From positions 248,001-312,000 of the forward strand of contig VLTN01000024.1 of assembly GCA_008330645.1 (NCBI GenBank): a stretch of DNA of 64,000 bases, written 5' to 3'. A program made the translations under genes and the position numbers. A model generated the notes under the pieces. That model had not been told where the DNA came from. It made no database searches and saw only the letters and a program-made list of their open reading frames with translations. How positions within the stretch are numbered: the first letter of the stretch is position 1; each line of letters starts with the position of its first letter. The stretch comes from Cafeteria roenbergensis. Lineage: Eukaryota > Sar > Bigyra > Bicosoecida > Cafeteriaceae. Shown piece after piece: positions 47,801 through 60,023 of this stretch.

Positions 47801-50800
47801 GGAGTGCTGCTGGCGACGACGACGCCGATGGCCTGCTGGGTGAACGCTTGTGACGTCGGCGTGATTACAGAGCCCGAGTCACGCTGCGAGAAGCCGTGAA
47901 TGTGCCTCTCCGAAATATCCAGCCCTGAAGCGGCGTCGCTGGCCGTCTCGATGCTGTCGTGCACCCACCGACCGGGCGCCTGCGAGGCTCCCTGTGCGGC
48001 GGAGCTGCTTCTCCCGGCAACGGCTCCGACGCCGACGCTGACCCCGACCGCGACGCCGCCACCGCTGCAGTGGGACCCTGTGGTGGCGTCGGCGGGCTGC
48101 ACAGAGCTCTTCAGAGCCACGGGCATCGGGGCCACCTGCGCCGTCCGGCCTGACAGGGCCTTCTCGTCGGTCTCGCGGACCATGCGGGCGGCGTGGACGG
48201 CGCGGTACCACGCCTGCACTGTCGGCACCGGCTCTCCGCGCTTTGACCGCGACACGATGGTGGCTGCGCGGCGGAACGCGGTGGGGAAGATGACGGCCGC
48301 CGGCAGCACAGCCAGCGCGCTGAGCAGCCCGACGCCCAGCCGGACCTCGACCAGGAACGGCTGGCGCCCGAAGAACACTGCAGACACAGCCATGGACGTG
48401 AGCCACTCTGCCCCCAGCACCGCGACGCGCTGCGCCCGGGAGTAGATGACCAGCGCCTCGTGCGGTGCGCACAGGAACGCGAAGGGGTGGTGCGTGCGGA
48501 ACTGCTCCACGTACACGCTGCAGACGAAGGCAATGGACCGCCCCTGGACGCTCTGCCCGCAAGACTGGCAGGGCCCGCTCCAGCTGCCGTCCATGTGGCC
48601 GCCGCCGCCGAAGCCAACGCCTGACGTGGACGCGGAGTTGAAGCTGGAGTCCAGCAGCGAGCGCCGCCGCATCGGCCCGCCTTCGGAAAAGGACCCGCCG
48701 GTGCCGGACGTCTCCACGGACCCGCTCGACGCCAGGCTGTTCGGAGACTTGCTGCCGCGAATGGAGGAGAACGGCGCGTTGACCACGCCTCTGGGGGCCA
48801 CGACAGGGCCGCTGCCGACGGTGCCCTGGCTGCGAGACGACGAGCCGATGGGGATGCCGCCGCCGCCGCCGCTCGCGCTGGCCAGGCCGCCGCTGCGCAT
48901 CGATTCGGCGCCGCGCGGGCTAATGGTGGACTGCCCGGCAAGCACCCCCGCGTTGCCGCTACGGTTGGCAGGCGACATCCCCAAGGCGCCCCAGAGCGAG
49001 GAGCCCGACGCAGAGGCTCCTGTGCTGCCACCCTGGAGGAGCTTGCCCCCGCTTGCCTGCCGGCGCTGCCTGCGCCTGGAGTCGTGCAGGCTGCGTCGCC
49101 GCCGAATGGTGTGCAGCTTTCGGATCTCGTAGTCGCTCCGCACGGCGGCCAGCTTGCGCCGCTGCAGAACGCGCTCTGGCGCGGACACAGAGGTCGTTCC
49201 CCACACCAGCAGCAGCGCCCGGCGAGCGGCTTCCATCCTGGCACCCTGCTCCTCGCCGGCATCGTGACACACGGACGTGATCCAGCCCGACGCAAAGATG
49301 ACCACGATGCCCAGCACAACGCTGATGGGGAGGACGTTCTCCGGCCGGCTGTACAGCAGCAGCTTGCCAGCGTCGCGGAAGCTGGGGAGGGGACGGGCAC
49401 TGTCGAAGACCTGCTTCACCACGGCGCTGAAAGCCGTCAAGTGCGTCGTGGCCACCACCGCGGCGCCCGAGGGGTCGATGTCCACGACGATGGTGCCGGC
49501 TGTCGACCACCCCTGCTCCACCCCGCCAAACCACACCGGGACGAAGGACGACGCGTTGGTGCCTGGCGCGAGGGCGAAGCGCAAGACGAGCGGGTCAGAC
49601 AGGCAAGTGACCGGCACCCGGCGTAGGGCGTTTCCAGCGTTGGAGGGCACGATGGCGGTGTGGGACGCGTTGCCGCACGAGCCGAGCAGCGTCCACGGGG
49701 AGCCGGCCTTGGCCATGACGCTCACTTCGGTAACCTCGGTGGTCAGCTCTGGGAAGGACTCGATGCCCAGGCCCGCATCGCCGCTGGCGTTGGCGATACC
49801 TGCCGCTCGGGCTGCCAGCGCCGCAGCCGCGAACGGTGACGCGTCGCTGGCCAGCCAGCGCGTCGTGGTGATGACAGCTCCGTTGGCGGTGGCGTCATCG
49901 CGAAGGCGGCTTCCCGCCCCCTCCGCGATGGCAACGCCCGTGCCGGCCGCGACTGTGCCAGAGCCATCCAACGGCGTGGCCTGCACGCTGGCGAGCTGCC
50001 CCGAGTAGCTCGTGCCGGCCATCACGTAGCCGAGAACCGCGCTGGACTCGAGGGAGGCGGCCGAGCGGAAGGCAAGCTCCGCGGCCGTCTTGGCCTCGGA
50101 GGCGTCCGACGCTTGGAGGATCCTCCGGGCTCTGCCGCGGCGCTGCAGCTGCGCCTCGCCAGCGCGGCTGGCAGTCAATACGGCCGCCAGCAGGACGTTC
50201 TCCGAAGCCTCCGCCACGGGCGCGGCCACCGTCACGGGCACTGCCGTGGGTGGGGCACTCGGGAGCGGCGAGGGCGCCGCGGCCCCTGCGGCGCCCACGA
50301 TGGCCGAGGATATCAGCCCCTCCAGCGCGCCCGTCAGCGACGTGGCGGCACCTATGTCGGCAGTCTCTGGGTCCCCGAGCGCCGAGCCCACAGCTTCCGC
50401 CGCAGACGTCAGGGCCGCAGTGTCCTGCGGGTCGATGTTCTGAATCGACTCCTCCAGCGCCGAAGCGAGGATGCCCTTGGCGCTCACCAGCGCCTTCCAG
50501 GCAAGGGTCTTTGCGCCACACCCGGAACCGGCCCAGCCCGTGTCGCAGCGGCAGCGGAATGCGCACCCGGCGTTTGTCACGGCCGCAGCTCCGGCCGCAG
50601 CGGCTGCCTCGCGGAGCGCCTGCGACGCGGCTGCGTTGGCGGTGACCCTTGCCGAGCGAACGATTCCGTCGCACGCCGCCGGGACGTTTCGAGTCTGACC
50701 GCGGGGTCCCGTGAGCCTGCAGTAGCCGTTCCCGTAGCAGGCGTGGTGCGGACCCGCGGGCCAGGGGCCAGCTGCGATGACCTCTTCTCCGCACGACGCG

Positions 50801-53800
50801 GCCGCAGTGGTCTGCGCGGACTCTGCCTCGGAGGCGAGCGCGGCGAGCGCGGCGACAGTCGCGGTGGACGTGTCGGAGTCTCCGGCCAGCGCGGCAGGCT
50901 GGAGGATGGTCACGGACGCATTGTTGATCACCTCGGCAACGGCGGTGGCAACCGCCGATACGTTCCGAGAAATCACCGGGTCGGCGGGGTTCAGGCGGGG
51001 CACATGGGCTGGTTCCCACGGCACGGCTGTCGCAGCTTGCAGAACGAGCCCAACGGGGTCAGCAGGTACGCTGCCGGGTGCAACGGCGAGCCGCCTCGCC
51101 GAGCCCGCTTCTTGGAGGGCGCGTGCGCGCTGCCCGTGAGGCTCCCCCTGCTGCTTGCTCTGGCCGCGAAGGCCGGCGCGCGGCGGCGTGCCTGCAGCAG
51201 GCCCGGCGCTCAGCCGGCGCGACCCTCCGGAGCTGGCTGTTGCGCCCGGGTGCGGCGTGAGGCCGACCGTGAGCGCCCCCGAGGCTGACTGCACCACCGC
51301 AGCGATGGTGAGAACGCGGCCTGCGCCCACTCCCGCAGGAAGCACCGCCCCGACTGTGCGGAGCGCGGAGGCAGCCTCGGCGGAGCGCGCGACGACGGAG
51401 CGGCTGCCGAGCAGCATCGCCTCCACCATGGACTCGCTGGCGGTGACGCCGCTTCCGGTGGCGCTCAGGGGCGGCGCTGCAGCGAAGATGAGGTGACTGA
51501 CGGGCTCAGACCACCCTGACGACGCCAGCTCCGCGGTGCCTCGCTTCACCGACTCGACCTGGGCAAGGGCGCCCGACGATGTGGCCGCTTGCGCCCCGGA
51601 AGCCCGGAACAGGAGCAGCTGGCCGCCCTTGGGCGAGGGCGGCGGCACCAGCCGCAGCATGCCGCGCGCAACAGCGGACGCCCCGGCAGAGGGCCTAGCC
51701 GTGACGATGACGTCGTACATGGACCCTGCCGCCAGCGCGCAGGCAGGCACCTCCTTGGTCAGCGTCGCGACCCAGCGCGACGCCGCCTCGCGCTTGAGCT
51801 GCACGTTGTCCCACGGCTGCGGAGCCACGCCGCCGTCGCCGTTGGGCGCGCCAAGCACCCACCCCAGGGGCAGCGCGGGCGGCAGATCGGCGTCCGTGTT
51901 CCGAATGCCCACTGTGACGCGGTCGAGCTGCTCCACGCTAGCCTCGGCCGTCTCGGCGGCGATCACGGCGCGCGCGACGCTGACGAAGGTGCCTGCGGGC
52001 GACGGTGGCCAGGGCGTGGCGCTCGCAGCGCCGAGCCCCGCCAGTCGCCGCCCGGGCTGCAACGGCCGTGCGCGCACAGATGCCATTGCCACTTCGGCTT
52101 CCTCCGCCGCGCGCTGCGCCGCGTCGGCCCCGGAGCAGGCGTCGCGGCGGGCGGCAGGAGACAGTGCGGCCCGCGGCTGCGCCAGCCGTCCGTGGAAGGG
52201 GCAGCCGCCGCGTTCCGCCATCGCACGCGCCGCCGTGCGCAGCCGGGCAATGAGGCTAGCCAGTGTCGCGCTGGCGCTTGGGCCCTCGCCGCCGGCCGCA
52301 GCGGAGAGGAGACGCGAGCCCCCCGACGACGCGTTGGCTGCCGCCACAGCCTCCCTCAGCGACACAGGGACCGAGTCAAACACGGGCGCGCCCACCGCCA
52401 TGGCGCAGCGCAGCGACCAGTCGGGTCCAACCGGTGTCCAGGAGTCCGTGCTGCCGGAGCGGCGCATTGCCCACTCGACTCGCAAGTTGCGAGGGACAGA
52501 CGGGGCCGCAGTCAGCTTCACGGTCAGCCGGCCTCCTGCGTGAGCAAGCATGGCCAGGGCCGGCACGCCATCGCTTGGCGAAGGCGCGGCCGAAGTGCTG
52601 CCGGACGAGAACGCAAAGAAGGCTTGAGGCAGAACTCCTGCCGAGGCCTCATGGCGAAGCTCGATGACGCTTGCCGACGTGCTTGTGCGAGCTGGCCAGC
52701 CGGAAGTCTGGGAGGTAGCCACAGCCGCGATGATGGCCGAGCCGCGCTCGATTCCGCTGGCTGACGCGACGATGCGGGCGGTGGCGCCGGACGACATGGC
52801 AGCAGAGCTGAGGTCCATACCGATGCCGCCCGAAGAGGAGCCTGGGAAGGCCATCGCCGGGCTCGAGACAAGGGTGCAGTCGCGAGCGCCATGGAGCTGT
52901 CGGGCGTGCCGGAGCATGGTCACAGCGTCGCCAGGCGCGAACGCCAGCGTCTCGTCCGCCATCGCGTTGGGCACGAAGAGGCAAGTCCAGTTGAGCGACG
53001 CCCTCGACGGCGAGCCAGCCTCGTCCGCGCCAGCGCCGTCCATGTCCTCGAGCGTCAACCTGAAGCTGGCCGATGTGCTCCGCGACAGCGACACCGGGGC
53101 GTGGGCGGGGGCCAGCACGGAGAGCCGGGTGCGGAGGCCGGCAGAGAGGGGAACCGCCACCGTGAAGATGCCAGAGGCGTTGACGCGCTCCTCCTCCGGC
53201 CCCAGAGAGGTTCCCACTGCCGGGCCCACTCCAACAGCGGTGACCTTGAGCAGGTACTTGTAGCCCGGCCGGAACAGGCCAGCGGCGATACGCCATGTTC
53301 CCGGAGTCGACTGCTGGGCCGCCCGGATGCCGGCTCGGACCAGCTCAAGCTCGCTCGGCGGCGGGGGTGGCGCCGAGGCGTTCAGCGACGCGGCGGAGTC
53401 CAGCTCGCAGCGCCAGGAGCTCGCGGGCGCCGGGCCCGGGGTCGAGCACGCCGAGTCCGAGGCGGCAGCCTTGGCGGACACCGTGACGGCGTCCAGGCCC
53501 GAAATTGTCGTGGCGGAGCCGGCACCGCCGGCGCCGAGAATTACCTGCACCCGGCGCCCCCGGGATGCCGAAAGGCTTGACTGGACGGTGAGGGTGGCAA
53601 CCCCCGTCGAGGCGCGGCCAATGGAGTTGTCCACGATCATGTGGGCGCGGATGACCGCGTCACTGGCGCCCGGCCCCACGTGGCTAGACAGCAGCTCCTG
53701 CGGAATCGAGAGCGTGCCGGGCGCCGAGCCCGCGCGCTGCGCCCAGGCGAGCATAGACGGGGTAGCCCGCCCGAGGGCGTCCGACCCCGACATGAAGGTC

Positions 53801-56800
53801 GTGGCGCTGGCGGCGGGGAGGTCCGCGCGCATGGCCAGCAGCCCGCTCCTGGTTGTGGCCAGGACGGCCCTGATCGAGCGGCAAGCCTCGCTGTCGGCCG
53901 TGGCGGAATCGCAAGCAGCGTCGCCCAGCGCGGTTGCGTTGAACGTGGCCCCGCCCGGCGCCAGCAGACTGGCCAGCTCGGACTGGCTGGTGGCCGGGCC
54001 CACGGCGCCGGCAAGCAGGGCCTGCTGCAGGCTCCACATGGCGGCCGCGTCAGAGGCAAGCGCCGGGGCGGACGCGCCGCTCACGGCCTCGAAGATCACA
54101 GCGATCAGGTTCAGCGGAGCAGCCTGGGACGCTGGAATGGTGGCCAGCACCTCGTCCGGCACTGGCAGGGACGCCGACAGCGCGTCGACCACCACATCGC
54201 TGCAGGCGAAGCAGCTCGCGGAGATCGTCTCGGCAGGCGCCTGCGCGGGGGGAAGCGTGCCGGCTCCCGGAAGCAGCTTCACGGCCGGCCCGTAGTCGCC
54301 CACAGGAAGCGCCGGAGACGGCGTGGGCATGGCCGAGGGGGTGGTGCTTGCCGTGACGCTGGGAGAGGCGCCAGGGCTGAGCGACGACGTCGGCGTGGGC
54401 GACGCTGTCACGGACGCCGTTGGTGTCACCGACGACGTTGGCGTCTGCGTGGGTGTGGGCGTCCCGGTCGGCGATGCGGTCACGGACGGCGTCGGGGTGT
54501 TCGTTGGCGTGGGACTGGCTGTCATGGTCGTCGACGGGGTCGGGCTGGCGGTCTTGGTCGTCGACGGGGTCGGGCTGGCGGTCTTGGTCGTCGACGGGGT
54601 CGGGCTGGCGGTCTTGGTCGTCGACGGGGTCGGGCTGGCGGTCTTGGTCGTCGACGGGGTCGGCGTCGGCGTTCGCGTCGGGGTCGGGGACGGGGAGACG
54701 CCGACCGCAACGGTCAGCCGGGGGGCGTCGCGGTACAGTGTGGAGCCGACGAGCCCCGCGTAGCTTGCGTCTGCCGACCCGACGACGTCAGCTCGCACCG
54801 TGTCCGGGTAGAGGCCGGGCACGGAGGACGCGTTGCGCCAGAGGCTGAACACGACGCCGGACGATGCCAGCGAGGGGGGCACGTCAACGGACAGGCTGCC
54901 GTCCACGTCGGAAACGTTGGCCGCAGGCTGCCCCGCCTCGGTGCCCCCAAGCAGCTGCTTGGACGCAAGCAGAGGGGAGGACACCCGCAGGCGCACCGGG
55001 CTGCTGGGCACGGTGGCGAGGCGCACGGTCCAAGCCTGCGTGCCCGAGTCCTTGAGCGTGAAGGAGCTCCCTTGGCACCCGGAGGTGGACCCGAGGATGC
55101 CTGCGTGAGGGCCTCGCAGGAGTCGAAGAACTCCCGCAAGCTGGGACGTTACCGGGTCGCCGCGCACCATGGGCAGTCGCATTTGGTGCGCCACGCTGTG
55201 AGGGTCATCCATCGAGTAGGGGTCGATGCTGCCCAGCGGCGAAGTCCCACGCACGACCTCCAGGGCGACCGTGGCGTTGCGGTGGCCCCAGGCGGAGGCC
55301 TGGGATGCGGGCAGGGAGATGACCAGCGGGACCGCGGTGCTGCTGTTCGCAGCTGAGAACTCGACGAAGCTGGGCGAAACCGTCGGCTGGTCCCCGGGCA
55401 GGGCGACTGCGGCCCCCGCCGCATCGTCCCACGCGAAGAGGCGAACGCTAAAGTCGAGCTTTGCAGACACGAGCGGGGCCACCGGCAGCTTGACCATCAC
55501 CGTGGCGTTGCTGCCTGCGTCAAGCCGAGTGACGTCAGGAATGAAGATGCTCCCGGCCGACGACAGCGACGGAAGGACAGCGAGCGACGGGTCCCGCTGC
55601 AGCAGCATTTCCCCAGCGTTGGGCTGACTGCAGGTCGCCGAGCCGGAGCGGGTCGTGCGGTCGTCGACCCTCAGGAGCGGCCCCGTGTAGTCCGGGCTCT
55701 GCAGCACGATGCTGTCGTGGATGCGGAAGCGGGGCAGCTCTTCTGACCACCCCACCAGCGTGAGGGCGACCGAGCCTGTCTCGGCGGCGATGCTGTCGCC
55801 GGCAACGGAGACCTTGACCACGCGCGCCGACCCTGTGGCGTTGTCTCCGGTGAGCGCAAACACCCCCGCTGGCTCCACTGACGCGCGCTGCCAGGGGGAG
55901 GTGAGCCCTGAGGAGAGGGATTCGTTGACGCGAACCTCTACGGACAGGTGCCCCGTGACCGGCAGCTCAGACACGACGATTCGCACCTTGCTGGACTGAG
56001 ATTCTGCGACGAGCGCTGACCCGACGGACGTCAGGGTGGCCGAGGCGGTGGAGTTGTCGGCGACCGCCACGAACTCGGTCGGCCCGAGGCGGGCGCTCCG
56101 GCCAGCCGCGTCAGCGCACCAGCCTGCCCCACCAGCACTGGCCCAGCAAAGGCCCGCGCCGCACGCAGCGGGGGCGCCGCTCGCGTCGTAGTCGCCCGCG
56201 AGCTCGGTGGTCGCGCCGCGCGCCTCTGCCGAGGCGGAGCCGCCATCGGGGCTGGTCTCGGAAGCAACGATGCGCACGCCAACTGGCACATTGTCCGGCA
56301 AGGTCCGCTCGTCGACGAGCGCCGCCACACGAACCCGGACAGGCGTCGAGAAGTTGGCAGCGTCGAACACGGGCCAGTCGTTGCTGCCGCGGACCAGGGC
56401 CAGCGACGCTGCCTGGGCCCACGAGGGAGGGTCCGCGACTGCTGAAAGGCGCACCACTCGGCCGGGCGCGGGCGCCGTCGCAAGCTGCACGTCCCACTCA
56501 GCCGAGTCCACGCCAGCGGCGCCCACCGTCCACGGGCCGCTGGAGCCTCCCACGCCTCGCGACTCGCGGAGGACAGGGAGCGCAGCCGCGTGCCCAGGCA
56601 CGACGGCAGTGGCGCCGGACCACGCCCGTGGCGTCACCGCCACTTGTGGCAGGGCATCCACGCGCACGCTGAAGGAGGCGGACGAGCCGGTGCAGCCGGC
56701 GCAGGCAGCCGAGGCGTTTCCGACCACGGTTGCGGTCACGGTCGCAACGGCTGGCGCCGAGCAGGCGCCCGACGGGACCGCAGCCAGCCACGCCGCTCGG

Positions 56801-57991
56801 CGGCCAGGGAAGATGGTCACCGTCAGGGTGTGATTGGGGCCCACAGACCCGGCGCTGGTGGGCGGCGCCACGGAGCCATTGACAAGCACAGTGGCGGGGG
56901 TGCTGGGCGGGAAGGGCTGTCCGGATGCCGCAGCGCCGACCACAGACCATGCGTCCACCGCAAGGAGGGCGCACCTGGGGCCGCCGCCCCCGGGCGCCGC
57001 GACAGTGACCTGCACAGTCACCGCGGCGAGCGGGCGCACGGCGGCACTGCCGGCGCCGCAGCTGTCTTCGGCCAGGCTGAGCGCGAACACGGGGCTCCCG
57101 GCCATGGGGCAGTCCGGGCGGATGCGGACGTCGGTCTGCGGGCCGCACAGTCGGGCCGTCGGCGGGGCCTCTGCAAGGCGGCGGCCGCCGCGCGTTGGCA
57201 CCGACAGCAGGAGCGTTGCGGTGACTGGCGTGTCGTCGGCAGTTTCAGAAATCCTCGCGCGGACCAGGAGCTCTTTGCCGAAGCAAAGCCAAGGCCGCCG
57301 GGCCTCTCCGAGAGGGACAGCGCGCGCCCCGGAGCCGCTCAGTCGCTCGACCACGGGCGCGGCGAAGCAGCCAGGGAAGTGCCAGGACACCTCGGCAGCT
57401 GCGCCCTCGTCCAGCCAAGCTCGCAGCTGGCCGGAAGCCAGGAGCTCAACCTCGAGCGTCGCCGAAGGCCACCGCACCAGGCCGCGGCTGCCTGTGGAAA
57501 CTGTGAGGGCCACAGGCACATCCTGCGGGGGAAGCCAGCAGGCGGCGGCGCGAGGCAGAGGCATCACGGTTGCGTGACGCAGCTGAAGCGCAAGGACAAC
57601 CGGCGCCCTGCCGCCGGGGCCGCGCAAGCGCGGGCTCTCAAGCCAGCGAGGAGGCCGCTGCTTGCTCGTGGGCGGGGGCAGGCGTGGCCGCGAGCTGCCT
57701 GCGAGCGCGGGGCCGCGCCTGCAAGCTGGCAGGTGCGGTCCGATGACCCTCGAGCGGAAACGCCCTCTCTCTCACGGTCGGGTCGGCCGCCTGGCAAGTC
57801 TCCCAGCGCGAGGGGTCGCTCCCGCCCCGGGCGAGCCCGTCCCTTGTCAACACATGCGCCTCGTCCAGGGCGTGGGGCGCGCACCAAGCGGCTGCCGTCC
57901 GCGGCTGCCCGCCAGCCGGCGGGGAAGCGGCCGCACAGAGGACGGCTAAGGCGGCGGCAGCAAAGAGGCCGTCTGCGCGGGGCAGGAGCAT
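44827..57991 (-). CDS. Giant polycystin-like adhesion receptor with GPS motif
   Basis: There are two exons: 57991-57776 (72 codons) and 57582-44827. The 193-bp phase-0 intron has a GTGAGA donor and a gcgcttcag acceptor. The product is about 4,323 residues. Exon 1 supplies a signal peptide (MLLPRADGLFAAAALAVLCA). The ectodomain (about 25-2810) has beta-rich repeats, a Thr/Ser/Pro mucin-like stretch (about 1025-1170) and a Cys-rich EGF-like segment (about 2337-2430, CRCDTGWAGSGCG). A GPS-like motif T-H-L-T-A-F (about 2785) lies about 30 residues before the first membrane helix (about 2815-2840). Eight or more further helices follow, with long Ser-rich cytoplasmic loops and an IQ motif (TIQSAWRGFAARR). 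The last helices (VAFLIDAAVQEPIAILINAL) resemble the polycystin-1 family membrane signature, and the protein stops soon after. It is an inferred surface mechano- or adhesion receptor. Confidence 0.75.
54526..54662 (-). repeat. 30-bp coding tandem repeat (SPTPSTTKTA)
   Basis: There are about five 30-bp units, four of them essentially identical. They encode SPTPSTTKTA in the mucin-like stretch of the polycystin-like receptor, and the last unit reads TTMTA. Thr/Ser/Pro content suggests O-glycosylation. Confidence 0.9.
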
Positions 57992-58760
57992 CGCGGGAGG
58001 CACAGACGACGCCGGTGGGCGCGAGAGCGCCAAGCCATGCGCACGGACCGCGATTCCGGAGGCGCGGCGGCGCTGCACTCCCTTGGGCGGGCGCCCCAGG
58101 GCGGGACAGGCAGTCTGGCAGGCGGGCTCTCGAGCGGGCTCCAGGCCCCTCACCGCTGAACCCGGAGCGCGGCATCGAGCAACGGGCCTGAAACTCGTGC
58201 CCCAACGGCGGCTGCTCGCGCGCGGGTCTGCGCCAGCGGCACCAAGGGGCGTGTGCTCGTGCGCCGGAGCGAGAGATTTTCTGCCGGCCACCCGCACACT
58301 GTCGACCCGAGCAGAGCGCGGCCGTGCTTGTGTCGCTAGAACCAGCAGGCGCGCCCCCCGCCCCAACGCACACCTCGCTGGCCTCCGCGCGCGTGCTTGC
58401 CTTGCGAGCTGGGGCGGGCCGCGGCCGACCACAGATCGCTCTCCGCAGCGCGCAGCGTTGCCGCCCAAACAACCCAATCCACTTCCGATTGCGAAGGCCC
58501 CGGCCAGCAGCCAAGGTCATCGCTCGCGGCGGCGGCGGCCGGTCCGCCAAACTCTTGGCCTGAGCCCACGCAGCTGTGCTGAGGGTGCAGTCAGCGTTGG
58601 CCTTGGCACGCTTTTCGTGCTCAGCGCGTGCGAGGTGGTCGCGAGCGACGGGGCCGGGTCAAGCTGTGCGGAGGCGCGCATGACCTGGCGCGCTCGTTGA
58701 AGTCGGAGTCGGCGGGGGGCGCTGCATGCCACGCACATGCAGACTGCACACGGCAGAGTC
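57992..58760. other. Intergenic region
   Basis: This is 769 bp between the start of the polycystin-like gene and the end of the 6PGL gene, both minus strand. It should hold the receptor's promoter. The open frames here show no domain or signal sequence. Confidence 0.4.
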
Positions 58761-59644
58761 TCAAACCGCAAGTGTGGATCCCGCAGCGGGCGCATCCAGG
58801 AACCACGTGGCGTCAGGCACGCGTGCAGACGGCAGCGAGTCGGGGTCGGAGGCGCCGCCCTTGAGGGTTGCATGCACAGAAGCAAACGCCTCAGCCTTTG
58901 AGCCGCCAGTGCACACGAAGGCAGATGCCCTGGCAGCGCGCAGCACGGGCAGGGTCAAGGTCACCCGGCGCGGCGGCGGCTTGGGGCTGTCCTCAATCGC
59001 CGCGACAGCCGCGGCCGCCTCGCTCAGCAAGGCGTGCCCTGGAAACAGGGAAGCGGTGTGGCCGTCTGGCCCCATGCCCAGGAGCACCAGGTCCAGGACC
59101 GGGACGGCTGGGGCCGCAGATCCAGTGATGCGGCGAAGCTCCGCCTCGTAGCGTTCCGCGCACTGGGCGGCGCTCGTGGACGACGGGTCGATGGGCACAG
59201 TCGTCGCGCCTTCGAGCGGGGCGCCTGCGCCAGTGAGCGTGTCCAGAACGGCCTTGTGGTTCGAGTCGGGGTCGTCCAGAGGCACGACGCGCTCGTCCGC
59301 GTACACAATGGTCCACGCCGACGCGTCGGCGAGCCCCTCGGCGCCCTTTGCGGCAACAAGAGCAGCGGCAAGATTCTGCGAAACCCATTAAGTAGCAAGC
59401 CAGAGAGGCGCAGTCGTCGGGCGCGGCGCAGCGCACGCGTGGCCCGTGCCGTGCCGCGCCGCAGACGGGCCTCGTCAAAGGGAGCCCTCACCTTGGGAAG
59501 GGAGCCGCCGGACACGGCCACCACGAACTTGCCGCGCGCACTTATCGCTTCGGCTGCCTTGGCGGCCACGTAGGCACCGAGCGGGCCGGCCATTGCGGCG
59601 GCGTCGGCGAACACTCGGAACTGGCCAGCGTCTGCAGCTGCCAT
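58761..59644 (-). CDS. PGLS: 6-phosphogluconolactonase
   Basis: There are two exons: 59644-59492 and 59375-58761. The 116-bp phase-0 intron has a GTGAGG donor and a tttcgcag acceptor. The 255-residue length is normal for the family. Diagnostic motifs are VAVSGGSLPK (42-51), Y-A-D-E-R-V-V-P-L-D-D-P-D-S-N (76-90) and the signature GMGPDGHTASLFP (151-163). The enzyme hydrolyses 6-phosphoglucono-lactone in the oxidative pentose phosphate pathway, giving 6-phosphogluconate and supporting NADPH supply. The ATG at 59644 gives a cytosolic protein. The frame stays open upstream and includes a hydrophobic stretch (SALVACALACSAAFLW) that would need an ATG near 59977; that longer, targeted form is possible but weaker. 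Confidence 0.9.
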
Positions 59645-60023
59645 GGGGCGATTGGCCTGATTCCAGAGGAAGGCGGCGCTGCACGCGAGCGCACAGGCGA
59701 CGAGTGCAGATCGGGTGGCCGTCGGCGCGGCACTCTGACCGCCGCCGGCCGTGATCGGCGACGGGCGCGGTGGCCTGTCGCGGTTGCAGAGCCCCCCGCG
59801 CGCGAGTGACGTCCGCAGTCGAGGACTGGTCTGCCGCGTCGCCCCTCTGCTTGCGAGCAAAGAGCCCCCGATTCCGGTGGTGCTTTCGCGACTGTGTGAC
59901 GCAGGGCGCTCGGCCGCAGGGTGCGAATGAGAGCGCCGGCCACGAATCGTGCTGCTCACAACCTTGCAACGCAACATCGCAATCCCAGCAACCGCAGGCA
60001 CGCGAACGACGGGGGGAAGGGGC
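59645..60023. other. Intergenic region upstream of 6PGL
   Basis: This is 379 bp between two minus-strand genes. It is the likely 6PGL promoter, or part of an N-terminal extension of 6PGL if the upstream ATG is used. Nothing else was seen. Confidence 0.4.
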
